From NCBI GenBank assembly GCA_949358305.1, contig OX442314.1:30179118-30243117 (forward strand): a stretch of DNA of 64,000 nt. The letters are read 5' to 3'. The stretch comes from Strigamia acuminata. Its lineage: Eukaryota; Arthropoda; Chilopoda; Geophilomorpha; Linotaeniidae. Position 1 is the first letter of the stretch. Each line of letters opens with the position of its first letter. Positions 1 to 10,856 of the stretch are shown here, piece by piece. The notes under the pieces were generated by a model that saw only the letters and a program-made list of their open reading frames with translations, was not told the DNA's origin and ran no database searches. Made by a program: the position numbers and the translations under genes.

Positions 1-199
1 TCAATGAATATCAATATTTTTCAGAGACAAATCAATGAATATCAATATTTTTCAGAGACAAATCAATGAATATCAATATTTTTCAGAGACAAATCAATGA
101 ATATCAATATTTTTCAGAGACAAATCAATGAATATCAATATTTTTCAGAGACAAATCAATGAATATCAATATTTTTCAGAGACAAATCAATGAATATCA
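1..199. repeat. 31-bp minisatellite
   Basis: About six near-identical direct copies of a 31-bp unit that begins TCAATGAATATCAATATTTT and ends CAGAGACAAA. It decays rightward into related AT-rich sequence with CAATATTTTTCA motifs up to about 370. It lies downstream of the last visible STAMBP exon, so it is probably intronic. Confidence 0.9.
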
Positions 200-722
200 A
201 TATCAATATCAATGAATATTAATATTCTTCATGAAAAACCAATTTTTATCAACATTATTCAAAGAAAAATTGATGAATATCAACATTTTTTGTGAAAAAC
301 CAATAATTATCAATATTTTTCACAGAAAAATCAATAATTATCAACATTTTTCATGAAATAAAACTAATTTTTATCAATATTACTAATAAAAAAATAAAAT
401 TTCTTACAAAAAATCTCTAATTTTATGAATAAACATAAAAAATTTCTAGTAAAAATCATCCATTTTCAAGGTAAGTCATCGTTTTTCTAGTAAGTCATCG
501 ATTTTCTAGTAAGTCATCGATTTTCTAGCAAAAATCATTAATTTTCTGGCAAAAACCACCAATTTTCTAATAAAAACATAAATTAAATTTCAAAAAAACT
601 GTTCCAAACCACTATTTTCACCATATAAACCCATCAAACAGACCTTAAAAACAATTAAGTTGACCTACAATAAAAATTCCCTAAATAAAAACAAAAAAGC
701 AAAAAAACCATTTCATCCGTAC
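200..722. other. AT-rich intronic sequence, no gene seen
   Basis: Decayed repeats, including a short array near 475-530 built on GTAAGTCATCGATTTTCTA. No exon is recognisable. It is probably the intron that follows the last visible STAMBP exon on the minus strand; the next exon, with the rest of the JAMM active site, should lie to the left of the window. Confidence 0.5.
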
Positions 723-2657
723 ATGAATCCAACCAAGCGTTATCAAATCATGTTCATCCTGATACTCGAATATATCTTCCTCATTATCCGTCGTGCAACT
801 ATCACTCGTGCCATGCTGATGGGGAATCAACAAGTGTGTGACGCTAAACACGCTGTGCGCCAGCGTTCCGGCCAAAATGCCGCAAGTCTCGATCGCCCTG
901 TCCGTATTCGACTGCGCCAACTTAAGGAACTTGGGCATCAACAACAACGGCACGATAACGTTGCGCAGTCCGGTCTGCGACTCCACGTGACTGAGTAAAT
1001 ACGAAGGTTTCGTGGACCGATCGATGTTCGGCTTGGGCGTGATGGATATGTGAGGGATCGGGTCGAGATTCGTGGCCCCCGTGGCCAGTGGCGGTTCCGG
1101 GGAGTCGAGTTTGGTGGAGTTGGACGGCTCCAGGTCGGGCCAGTCGACGCTGAGGAAGTCGTTGTTGTTGTTGTTGACGGCAAGTGGTTGCGCGATTTGT
1201 CCGTTTTCGCCCAGTTTCTTTCGTTGTTCGATTAGGCGCATTTCTTTCTCTTCTTCGTATTTCCGGCGTTCTTTGTCGCGGGCAATTTGCTCCTCGTGCT
1301 GCCTGAGTTGTTCTTTGTGTTCCAATAGTTCTTTTTTCTAGAATGGAGAATTTGGATTAGTAAATCAAACGAGTTTTTGGTGTTTTCAACTGAAAAATGT
1401 CTTTTTTTATTAGTAATTGTAATTTTTGAATAGAAAAATGCCATTTTTGATCGAAAAAATGCTATTTTTGAACGAAAAATGCTATTTTGAACGAAAAAAT
1501 GCTATTTTGAACGAAAAAATGCTATTTGTGAACGAAAAAATATCATTTTGAATGGAAAAATATCATTTTGAATGGAAAAATATCATTTTGAATGGAAAAA
1601 TGTCATTTTTGAACGGAAAAATGTCATTTTGAACGGGTAAATGTCATTTTTGAAAAAAAAATTACATTTTTTCTCACCAAAATCATGTTTTTAATGTTTT
1701 TTTCTGTAAAAATCACATTTTTAAATGAAAATTGTCAATAATTTTTTCTTAAGAATCACATTTTTGGTAAAAATAGTGACATATCTCTATCTCCGTCTTA
1801 AAAGCACATTTCATTAAAAATCTAAACATTTTTCACCCAAAAATCCCTTTTGCTACCAAAAAACTAACAATTTCACTTAAAAACCGTTATTTTCACAAAA
1901 TCCACACCACATTTTGCGAAAACACCCATTTTCTTCTCTATAAAAACCATATTTTCATACAAATTAAGTGAAATCGTCTAAAATTTTAACCATTTCAACC
2001 ATCCATCCCACTCATCCCTCTACACAAACCAAAACAATCCATTTTTATTTTCTCCACAAAAAAAAAAATAATACGTCCAAAAATCCAATAAAAACTCCCA
2101 ATCAAACATCAATACTTTGAGCTGCTGCCATTCAATCGATTCCTGTCTATATCTCTCCTCAAGTTTCGCTTTGATTTTCTCAGCTTTTGGAAACGACTCT
2201 TTAATTTTCTACAAAATAAACATACAAATAAATATATAAATAAATAGATAAACTAAATATCAAAACCAATTCCAATTTTCATAAAATTTACTTTTCTCAT
2301 ATTTTTCTTGTCATTTGGTGCTGCCGTTTGATAATCCTGATGATTAGGCAATTTTTCTACAAATAATCTGAAAAAGCAACACAATTACTATCTCATCTCA
2401 CTAAATATCATCATAATTTTATTTTTTACTCACGTTATGAATTTGGAATACAAAATAAAAGCATTTTCTAAATTTTTTTCCTCATAATAAACATTGGCCA
2501 TTCGCTGCATCTCATAGCCGGAGCGAAAATACCTCTTCAACGGAATCTTATTGTCTATTTCAACGCCCGCTGCTATTTCGCTCAGGTTTTGTATCCTTGC
2601 GTGAGGATCGCTAAGTAATTCCTCCGGAATGGGATTAATGTTAGAAGAGAGTGGCAT
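723..2657 (-). CDS. STAMBP: AMSH/STAMBP-like K63 deubiquitinase (3'-truncated by window edge)
   Basis: JAMM metalloprotease that trims Lys63-linked ubiquitin on endosomes together with STAM/ESCRT-0. Four coding exons on the minus strand: 2657-2434, 2367-2292, 2208-2116 and 1337-723, in frame at each GT-AG junction (336 residues visible). The first about 110 residues match the AMSH MIT-like domain, with RYFRSGYEMQRMA and AFILYSKFIT. A charged helical stretch follows. Residues 234-242 (PNIDRSTKP) fit the STAM-SH3 binding motif PX(V/I)(D/N)RXXKP exactly. The JAMM domain starts with ETCGILAG (Glu281) and reaches GWIH (His336), where the exon ends at a GTACGG donor. The second zinc histidine, the Ser and the Asp of the HxH-SxxD motif are not in this window. 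The start Met precedes a typical AMSH N-terminus. STAMBPL1 is a paralogue alternative; invertebrates usually have one gene. Confidence 0.9.
1440..1655. repeat. 20-bp minisatellite in STAMBP intron
   Basis: Tandem 20-bp units of the form GCTATTTTGAACGAAAAAAT drifting into ATCATTTTGAATGGAAAAAT, about ten copies. The array lies in STAMBP intron 3 (2115-1338). The rest of that intron is AT-rich with no other feature seen. Confidence 0.8.
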
Positions 2658-3010
2658 TTTTATAGTATTAATCAGGTGGCGTAAATTGGTAGATACAACA
2701 CGGTAGAAAACATCAGAAGCCCGAGATAAACAGAATATATTTCCGCTTCCAGTTCACTCGTGAATGACAGCTTATTACAACCAAACCCCAGATCCACAAA
2801 TCGACACAACCACACCTTCAAAAGTGTGGTAGAAAAAGTCACGAACTAGATCTTTAGTTAATAAATAAACCAAACATGGCGATTATTTATTTATATTTAT
2901 TTTTCATTTTTGGGAAGCAAACTAAACAAATCTACAAATTCAACGCAGAAAATCAAATAAAAACAAAACGGCTACATTAAAAAAAAAAGAAAAACAACAT
3001 TTTTTCTTCT

Positions 3011-5333
3011 TTATAACGCTTTCACTTTAAGCTGTTTCATTTTGGGTGCTTTGCGCTTCAATTCACGCCGGTGTTCTCGTTCCTGTAATTCCAACAAAAA
3101 AAAACAAAAATTAAAATAAGAAACAATTAATAAATTCAAAATACTTTCCTCCCATTTGCGTTGTTTATCGGGATCATCTTCGTTGAGAATTTTCTCCTTT
3201 TCAGCCCTCCGTTTGTCCTCCCGTCGTTGTTGAGCGGCTTCCGCCCGCTGTTGGTGAGTCGTCTTAAGAAAAGCTTCCTCAACCCTGAGTCTATTCTTCT
3301 CCGTCTTCTGCTTCGCCTCTTTACTCAATCGCAATCTCTTCACTTTCTCCACGCAATGAAAAATGAACTGAAACAAAGGTCGCAACGCCTCCATTGCTTC
3401 TGGTGTGCTCCGCCCGTGCTCGGAAACTACAAAAATTTAAACAAAATTCGCATAAATCGCAAAATCGCGCCGTTTTTCACACAAAAACCGACCGTTGAAT
3501 GAAAATACGAGTGTTTTCTTAACATCGGGCAGTTTAGACGCTTGTGTATCTCTAAAAAAATATATTTAAAAAATTCAATTCAATTTTTTTTCTCTAATTT
3601 AGGCCTATTTACATACTCAGGTACTTTGGGGCCGGAATATTGATCGGAAAAATGAATGTAATCGATATGGGATTCGAATTTGTTGAACACAGCCGTGACT
3701 TTCGGGTCGAGGATTGCACTGGTCACTTCACCCACTTCGCTCATTAAGTAAAAACATGATGGAAGTCCGAATTTGTCCACGATTTTCTTCTCGGGACAAA
3801 ATGTCGTCTGAAATTCAATAAAAAATTAATCAAACATTTTTTTTTAAATAAAAAAAATCGATTTTTCTCACAATATCGTTCATCTCCTTGACTAATTTGG
3901 CAACTGATTTTTTGTTAACGACCACGAAAACAAATTGGTCCATGTCTTCGGCGTTCATGGTCACTTTGACTTGCTGAAATTTTAATAATTTTAATTTCTT
4001 TTTTAGAAATTTAATTTTTTTAAATTTTTTTTACAATTTGGTCGCATGATGGCCTCATGAGTTGTGCGATCACGTGAATGAGATCTTGTCGCTTTAGCAG
4101 TTTGAGTTGCACCAACATCCCCTCGCAACACGTGCGGCCGCTGCACCACAGTGTGTACATGTTTTCGGACTCCTTGATCAATCCGCCGGCGTTTTCGGTC
4201 TCCGCTAGTTTCCCGTCGTCGCCTGAAATGAAAAAATGAATAAATATGATTTCTTGAGCTATTTATTAACGGAAAATCGGTCCAAGTTGGTCTTTGAAGT
4301 AATAATACGTGAATTATTGCCTAGGTAATATAAAAAATAAACTAAATGAGGCACAATTTTGGCCATTTCGGAGCATTTTGATCCGTTCATTTGAAGAAGA
4401 ATAAACATTAAGCCTAATCTACTAATCACGGCCATTTTTTAAGCATTTTAATGCATACACCGCTACTTGAAAAAACGAAGAAATTAAGTATAATTACTAA
4501 CATGTTTATGCATTTTAATGCGTGTGGTATAAAAAATAACGAAATTACTCATAATTTCGCTTATTTTGAAGCATTTTAAGCATAAATTCGTTAATTTTGT
4601 CGCATTTCAATAGGTATTCTTGAAAAATAGCGAAATTAATCACAATTTCGATCCTTTAAATGCATTTTTACCACGAAAACACGTATTTAAAGCCTTCAAA
4701 AACACCAACTCGCCCCTAAAACATCAATCCAATCATCCACATGCCTACAAGATGAAAATTCTGTTCCAAAAGCTGTCGATGCGACGTGAACCAAGCGTTG
4801 GCCAACTTCTGATTCGTCGTCTTCCCCGCGATGAAATTAATAAAATAAACAACCAGCCCGGCGACCATCAACATCTCCAAATGCAGCGTGTCCCAATTAG
4901 TCCTCAGATTAAACGGCACCTAAAAAAAGACGAAATAAACGCAATTTTAGCATGAAAAAACAAAATTTTGCACAAAAAGTCGCGAAACCTTCGTGATTTT
5001 TAGATCTGGGCCTTCGCCTTTGTTTTTGCCCGTGTACGGCTTGCTTTCGTCGCCGTCGAAACGTTCGAATTCCTCGTCGTCTTGAAAATGATCGAATTCT
5101 TCGTCGTCTTCGTCGATTTCAACGACCGCCTCGTCCTCCTCGCTCGTCTCGTGTTGTTTGTTGGGCGCCGGCGTGTGGGTGTCGTCGTTTTCGTTTTCGT
5201 TTTCTTGGGGGTTGATCATTTCGTCATCTTCGAAGTCCTCGAATTCCGCAAATTCGTTGTCCGTGAGGTCGGCTTGGTGTTGGTTCCACGCGTCTACCGT
5301 GACCACGCACAGCAACAACCACAAGAGTTTCAT
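3011..5333 (-). CDS. CCDC47: CCDC47 / calumin homologue (ER PAT-complex subunit)
   Basis: ER membrane protein; CCDC47 is known to bind calcium through an acidic lumenal region and to act with Asterix in the PAT chaperone complex at the multipass translocon. Eight coding exons: 5333-4989, 4919-4745, 4222-4035, 3973-3872, 3807-3617, 3551-3493, 3426-3145 and 3075-3011. They give 468 aa (human about 483). Residues 1-16 form a signal peptide (MKLLWLLLCVVTVDAW). Residues 20-110 are very rich in Asp/Glu. One membrane segment lies at about 128-147 (LMVAGLVVYFINFIAG). The conserved DUF1682 body follows, with LWCSGR, CCEGML and HFSDQYSGPK. The C-terminus is a basic coiled coil ending KMKQLKVKAL. Intron 2 appears to be GC-AG. 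The last acceptor is inferred: the second of two close AGs restores frame. Confidence 0.93.
4223..4744 (-). other. GC-AG intron 2 of CCDC47
   Basis: The exon ends GTAG and the intron begins GCATGT, which fits the GC-donor consensus AG|GCAAGT. Only this junction joins Leu-Val-Gly to Asp-Asp-Gly in frame, as in the CCDC47 family. GT choices nearby break the frame. Confidence 0.7.
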
Positions 5334-6216
5334 TTCTGTTTTGTTTTGCTGGTCAAGTGTGCGGCGGTTTGGATGGGGTGTTTATAAAAGGTGGGATTGT
5401 GAGTTTTGATTATTATGATTTTTTTTCTTTTTGGTTTGTTTTTGTGTACTTGGTTTGATTATTTTGGGTTTTTTGTGTGGTACACGTTGTTTCTGAATGA
5501 TTGCATCATTTCGGAAGTGTTTGCCGAATGGAATTTGCGCATGGGCAAGATTGTTTCCGCTGTGGTAGTTATTACGTGTTTTCCAGTTCCGGCATTCGTG
5601 ATCGTGTTTCTAGTTCATTTATGTATTGGATATTTGGAGTGTTGTATTTACGATTGAACTGGAACTAGATAAATTTATTTAAACTAAAATTGGAAATTTG
5701 TAAAGGAGGAGAAGGAAAAGCTTTAACTTGTTTGATATTAAATATTTGCACATTAGAAAATGATTATTTTATCATATCCAACTTAAATATTTAAAGTATG
5801 TATATTGTATTATCTTGTTGATATAAAAAAAAGATAAAAGTAGACAATAGAACATTAGTTCTAGCTTGGAACGGTAAAGTTGTTAAAGGTTGGCACCAGA
5901 GCGCGCTGTATCGCAGGAAGCGCCAAATTCAAAAACAATATACGTATAGCGGTTCATTTCACTCGCACATATTCTCACTTGGTTTTATTTCAGTGAGCGA
6001 AGTTCAAACCAACTGAAATTGCTCGTCTAAATCTTACATTCTCTTTTCATAATTTGCATAATTTACTACCACCAGGGCACCAGGGTACCAATCAGCGTGT
6101 GATTCAGTTGAAAACAACTTTTTTATTACAATTAAATGATTCAGTTTTTTTAAAATGGCGACTAAATTGACCTACGAATACCGTAGTGGTGTTTGCTCAA
6201 TTCTGCAGTATTGCAT
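5334..6216. other. Intergenic, no gene seen
   Basis: Upstream flank of CCDC47. A short open frame at 5406-5657 (plus) has no family resemblance and is dominated by Phe, Leu and Val codons, so it is not called. No repeat or RNA gene was recognised. Confidence 0.5.
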
Positions 6217-6600
6217 TCATAAACTTAAGCTTATATTAGCTACTCCATTTTTATTTTTCGCATTAAAAATTAAAAATTGAAAAATTAAAAACGCGTTGAA
6301 AAGCGTCCCCTTAAAACTTTCCCGCACGACACCACGCGTATCAACGATGATGTTGACAACAGATAGCGCATTTCTTCCAATAGGACGTTCCCCAGAGGAG
6401 ACTAATCCCAAGAAAGAACTGATTTCAATCATTCCAAATTCCCTGGCCAGTCCTTCCTGATTTCCGCTATTTTTCACCGGCCGTGTGTCCACGTAACAAT
6501 TTGACGCGAATTGTAATTTCTCCAGCCGATAGAGACGAACCGTTTGCCGCCGCCGACTACCGCGTAGAGCCGTCGACCACGTGGCGCAGTTTTCATCCAT
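6217..6600 (-). CDS. Hypothetical ORF, divergent to the LRR gene
   Basis: A 127-codon open frame with an ATG at 6600, 111 bases from the divergent LRR start. The first about 95 residues have mixed composition; the tail after about residue 100 is AT-driven and may be intron or 3' untranslated sequence. I do not recognise a family. It could be the first exon of a gene sharing a bidirectional promoter with the LRR gene, or chance coding in the less AT-rich promoter area. Confidence 0.22.
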   Translation of the reverse strand: MDENCATWSTALRGSRRRQTVRLYRLEKLQFASNCYVDTRPVKNSGNQEGLAREFGMIEISSFLGLVSSGERPIGRNALSVVNIIVDTRGVVRESFKGTLFNAFLIFQFLIFNAKNKNGVANISLSL

Positions 6601-6711
6601 CGAAATTACCAGCGCGCTTTCTTGACGTTCCGCTAACTTCCGTCGTGTGTTTAAGTGTAATATTTGTGTTTTTAAAAGTGAATTTGTGCTCCAAGCAAAA
6701 ATAATAGCAAA

Positions 6712-8097
6712 ATGCCGTACAAGAGACCAGTGCCGAGACTAGAAGAACTCTGTTTGCACACGGTGCTGAATTTCTTTGACGTCATGCAGCAGAAACTGAA
6801 AAATCAACCGGTCAGATTTATCAACAACATTTATCACCTACTCGGTCAATTTGAATATTTAAATCAACGCCTTCTGTCGGACATTTTCATACATCCACGC
6901 ACCTCTTCGTTGCACAACTTGCAACAATTCGACCTGCCCTTGGACGACCTCGTCGATAAAATCGGACAAATTTGCGACAACCTTTCGCGGTTAAACTTCA
7001 AATTCGATCAGTACATCCCATCGAGATCGCTCATCAAACTGTTGCCACACTGCCAACAAATTACAGTTTTGGACTTTTCTCATTCTGCTGGAGTCAGAGA
7101 TAATGGAATGCCAGGTTGCACGAACAATGTTTTAGACGCCATATCCAAAAACTGTCCGCTACTGCAGCACCTCGACGTGTCGTTTTGCGAAAACATCACC
7201 GATGTTGGGCTCCGATGTCTGTCCGGCATGAAACTACAGTCTTTGAGGGCCTATTATACGAATATCACGCCCGATGTGTGTTTGTTTCTGTTAAATAATC
7301 TTCCCGATCTGAAAGTGCTCGGTACTCTTCACTGGCTCGATTTGTTTATTCTGTTAAAGCGTCAGTTTAATACCGATGCAACGTTGCGCACTTACTCCCT
7401 CGTCCGTCTAGAAGCGGAACTGCCGTTGAATAATCAAGATGTCGCCGTTCTCACCACTATTTTTCCGAATTTAATCCACTTAGAACTTTGTGTATCCATT
7501 TTACATATTAATACTGCTGTTGATTCGACGTTGGCCGACACAATGCAACTATTTGGAAACAATTTGCAACGACTTTGTTGTCTAAAGCTGCGCCGTATTC
7601 GTTTGGTTAATGTCAGACTCGTTCATCGTAACTGTCCGATGTTAAGAAAATTAATTTTGTATTATTGTACAATTTTTGACGAAACTAATGTAAATGATCG
7701 AGATATTATTGAGTTTAATAACTTGCTCGAACTGACTATAAGCTCTTCGGCAGAATTTGTCGTTACTGATCGACAAATCAAAATGTTGATGTTACAAAGT
7801 CGAAATTTAAACCAATTGGTGTTGTTTGGTTGCAACGAACTATCTGACACTTCTTTTATGGAATCTGTTAAATCGAATGCGTTTCCAAAGCTGAGATCCT
7901 TGAAAATTATGGACTGTAATTCGATTAGTTCTATCTCGATCATAAAATTATTAGCGATGAAAAATCCACTGAAGTTATTGCTGTTGTCACATTGTGAGAG
8001 AATTAACCGTTTAGTTTGCACTGAAATCATTAAGCCTTATATAAAAATTAACAATTTAGACGTTAGATTTGTACACTGTCATTACAATATGTATTAA
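6712..8097 (+). CDS. Intronless leucine-rich-repeat protein (FBXL/AMN1-like repeats)
   Basis: A single-exon 461-residue protein with start context CAAAATG. From about residue 110 it shows cysteine-containing LRRs of the FBXL/AMN1 type, for example LQHLDVSFCENITDVGLRCL (about 153-172) and repeats containing LNQLVLFGCNELSDTSF and LRSLKIMDCNSIS near the C-terminus. The N-terminal about 60 residues (LEELCLHTVLNFFDVM) sit where an F-box would, but no clear F-box consensus is visible. A substrate-adaptor role in an SCF-type ligase is possible but not shown. No signal peptide or membrane segment. Lack of introns, unlike the neighbours, suggests origin by retroposition. A possible polyadenylation signal lies at 8168-8173. 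Confidence 0.8.
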   Translation: MPYKRPVPRLEELCLHTVLNFFDVMQQKLKNQPVRFINNIYHLLGQFEYLNQRLLSDIFIHPRTSSLHNLQQFDLPLDDLVDKIGQICDNLSRLNFKFDQYIPSRSLIKLLPHCQQITVLDFSHSAGVRDNGMPGCTNNVLDAISKNCPLLQHLDVSFCENITDVGLRCLSGMKLQSLRAYYTNITPDVCLFLLNNLPDLKVLGTLHWLDLFILLKRQFNTDATLRTYSLVRLEAELPLNNQDVAVLTTIFPNLIHLELCVSILHINTAVDSTLADTMQLFGNNLQRLCCLKLRRIRLVNVRLVHRNCPMLRKLILYYCTIFDETNVNDRDIIEFNNLLELTISSSAEFVVTDRQIKMLMLQSRNLNQLVLFGCNELSDTSFMESVKSNAFPKLRSLKIMDCNSISSISIIKLLAMKNPLKLLLLSHCERINRLVCTEIIKPYIKINNLDVRFVHCHYNMY

Positions 8098-8146
8098 CCA
8101 CATTTTTAAATTATATAGAATAATATTTTCCATTAATTCTTGCTAG

Positions 8147-8455
8147 AAAATAACAAAATTGTTTATTAATAAAATGAGTACGTTTTCAAATGAGTATATA
8201 AACTGAGTACAAATTATTCATTCTGCGTAACTAAACACTATGCACAGCAATAATATTTTGCTGTGCGTAGTGTTTATACCGGTATTTACAATGTTTTACA
8301 AGTATGTAAATCTACTTTTTTTTCTAGCGAATGTTTCATTTTGGATAAACTTGTACTTCAGTACTTCCATCAATATCCCTCAATCGCAAAAAAGTAAAAC
8401 TGACCAAAATTGTAAAATTACCACTTTCCGTAAGCACTACTCCACATTTTGCTGA
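8147..8455 (-). pseudogene. Truncated copy of the transglutaminase last exon and 3' flank
   Basis: Sequence 8147-8256 and 8333-8455 closely matches 13155-13385, the 3' flank and terminal exon of the downstream transglutaminase, in the same orientation. On the minus strand the same C-terminal peptide is readable, ending STEVQVYPK then a stop, with a few substitutions. The homology stops before the exon's splice acceptor, and no other transglutaminase exon is nearby. An extra segment of about 76 bases, carrying an imperfect hairpin, interrupts the copy at 8257-8332. Confidence 0.8.
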
Positions 8456-8875
8456 TTTCATTCTGTAAAAAAACATTGCTAAAACACAACTAAAAAGGAA
8501 TTTTGTGTTTTTCTTATTTATTTTTTTCCAGAAAAAGATATTGCTAAATTACAACTACTGTACATTTACCATACCGTTCTTCTCTCTTATTCATCTAAAA
8601 CTGAACTTTTCTCTTTTATTATTTTTTCCTTTATTAATTTTTCTCACTTGTTGCAGAGTAATTCTGTTGTTTTTCTCTCGTATTCATTGCCAGTTTTCAT
8701 ATCTTTTTTCTTGTTCATTTCGCGCTAATTTTTTTTCTTCAATTCAGTATTGCAAGTTAAAATACTTTTCTCTCCTATTACACATCTCCCAAATAAAACG
8801 CCGTAGCTAAAAAAAAATTTATAAAAAAAAAAAAAATTGCTGATTGATGGCTCGATTAAAAAATCGTGCCGTCCG
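8456..8875. other. Intergenic low-complexity sequence
   Basis: Pyrimidine-rich on the plus strand, with poly-T and poly-A runs (8810-8836). A frame at 8505-8810 is Phe/Leu/Ile-rich and judged spurious. Nothing else seen. Confidence 0.5.
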
Positions 8876-9161
8876 AAACTTCGTGACGAGGGGAGCGATG
8901 ATGCCTCTGCCGATCCTTCTGTATTTCCTGATCAGATTGGTTGCCATTTATTCACGTCATGTTTCTGTTGAAGAAATTATTATACGCGCTTAGTTTTCTT
9001 TTAATAGGCGATGTTTAGGTTGCTGGTGTTTGTGTCACGACTTTCAAGAATAAATAATTTCGATTTGCATAATAAATGTCTTTATTTATCTATATTGACG
9101 CTCGGACCAACTTTTCAAAAAGGTCTACCCGGAAAACTTCATTATTAATGGTTGGCGAATT

Positions 9162-10341
9162 CTAAAGACAATAATCCACCATCCATCCCGCATAACAACT
9201 TCCGCAGCACTTGTAACCCTGACGGGCTCCTTCACGACAGCTTAGAGTCCCGCCTGGAAGGCAATCCTTGGCCCTGGAACAAAAATGCTTAGTAATTCCT
9301 CACAACTTTCATGAGCTTAAAGAATACAAGCACACACACTGCATGAAATTGGAACTTTCCATACGGAAAAGTTATAAAAATTTGTTGTGAAAAGTTTAAC
9401 TTTATAATGTGTGGAAAGTTGTTGTGAAAGATTATTTGGAAAGCTTGCTTTACCAAGATGAAAAGGTGTTTGTAAATGTTTATGCTGAAAAGTAATGTAA
9501 ATATGAAGGTGTAAAGTTATGTAAACATACGAGCTGCATTCAAAAACTCTAAAACGTATGAATAACATGGTCATGTTATTCAATGGTAATGACGTCACGT
9601 ACAAACACGAAACGAGTTTTGCATACGTTTTAGAGTTTTTTAATGCAGCTAGTGGAAAGATAAGTTAAGTTTAATTACACTAATTTGAATTCATGAATTA
9701 TGCTTTTTTACTCTCTAGTGAAAGACTGACAGCCAAAAATAATACATACACATTTAAAGTTAAAATATTTTAATAATTTTAACAAACAGCACTGTACAAG
9801 TGCTGTTTGTTATTGGTAAATGAAGTGTCCAGAAATCCAGATCCTTTAGATTAGGAATAATAATGTTTATAATCGTACATAACATAGTGTGCTAACATTA
9901 CACCACCATATCGTGTGTTTCTCATCCCAGAATGCAAAGCTTACATCAGAAAAAATAGTAGGTGCATTCAAAAAGTCTAAAACGTATGCAAAACTCGTTT
10001 CGTGTTTGCACGTGACGTCATTCCCATTGAATAACATGGGAATGTGAAGTAAGAAGTGAGAACTTATCGCAAACTGTAAGTTTACTTCGATACCTGAAGA
10101 GTGGCAGTAATAATTACTAAACCAATTCACCTGTCTTGATTGTCAACATCATTGGAAACAGTCTCAGTTTTATCTGAAAGGAAAACTATTTAGCTTAATG
10201 CTTGTAAGCAGGCACAAGTTATTAAATCTAAAGCAACTAGGTTTTTGTTTCTTTACCTAATTCCGCCAACGGTGTAGCCACAACAAGTTGAGCAAGCACC
10301 AAGAAAGCAAACAGCATCAGAAGAATAACACACTTGGTCAT
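9162..10341 (-). CDS. Secreted six-cysteine knottin-like peptide A
   Basis: A small secreted peptide of 79 residues in three exons: 10341-10257, 10173-10131 and 9273-9162. All junctions are GT-AG and in frame. Residues 1-22 are a hydrophobic signal peptide (starts MTKCVILLML). A short acidic propeptide-like stretch (ETVSNDVDNQD) follows, then a mature domain with framework C-x7-C-x9-C-C-x2-C-x8-C. This is the cysteine order of inhibitor-cystine-knot peptides, a fold used by ion-channel toxins, antimicrobial peptides and protease inhibitors; the activity cannot be read from the sequence. A likely polyadenylation signal lies at 9081-9086. The gene is an inverted paralogue of peptide B at 12164-12793. 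Intron 2 holds two foldback elements. Confidence 0.85.
9533..9650. mobile_element. Palindromic CRE-containing MITE, copy 1
   Basis: Foldback element with ends AGCTGCATTCAAAAACTCTA and TAATGCAGCT, and a centre containing ACGTGACGTCA-type sequence. It lies in intron 2 of knottin gene A. Three related copies occur at 9960-10051, 41294-41461 and 42204-42363. Confidence 0.8.
9960..10051. mobile_element. Half copy of the palindromic CRE-containing MITE
   Basis: Begins GGTGCATTCAAAAAGTCTAA and contains CACGTGACGTCA and CCCATTGAATAACATGGGAA, then loses homology. Only one arm is present. It lies in intron 2 of knottin gene A. Confidence 0.75.
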
Positions 10342-10740
10342 AATTCTTCTATCAAAAGAGAATTAATGAAATGGCAATTCAGATGAGCAATTTCTATTCT
10401 CTTACTCGTTTTCAAGACTGAATGATGAATTTCTAAAAATGGAGCGTGTACGGCTGAATTTCTTGATGAGTGTGCATTGCCTTTTCACATGCTTTGAGAA
10501 GGGCTGTGGTAATCACACGTGATTAAATTTAGCCAATAAGCCAATGTACTTAGATAAGGAATTTTCTGTAGCATTATTAAAAATCGATCAGGAAGTCATT
10601 GAATTTTCAAATCAAATCAAATCTTATGAAGTTAAAATACGAAATAGAGTTTTCTCAGCTGTTTTCTGCTAAATAAAATTGACGGGAAGAAATCAAATCT
10701 CAGTTTAATTACAGCTCTTTCTAATCGACTACAGGTGAAT
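10342..10740. promoter_or_regulatory. Duplicated promoter region of knottin gene A
   Basis: This upstream flank is an inverted copy of the sequence upstream of the truncated copy (10745-11143) and of gene B (11877-12163). Shared blocks include a copy of GAGAATAGAAATTGCTCATC near each start and a conserved block around TTCAGCCGTACACGCT. Three-way conservation beyond the coding exon suggests shared regulation or recent duplication. Confidence 0.6.
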
Positions 10741-10856
10741 TAGAGTTGCAATTATACAGCTGCACTGATACAAATATGAACATTTTAGAGTTTTAAACTT
10801 GTCAGGTTCAAAGAGCTCTAATTAAACTGAGATTTGATTTGATTTGAAAATTCAAT

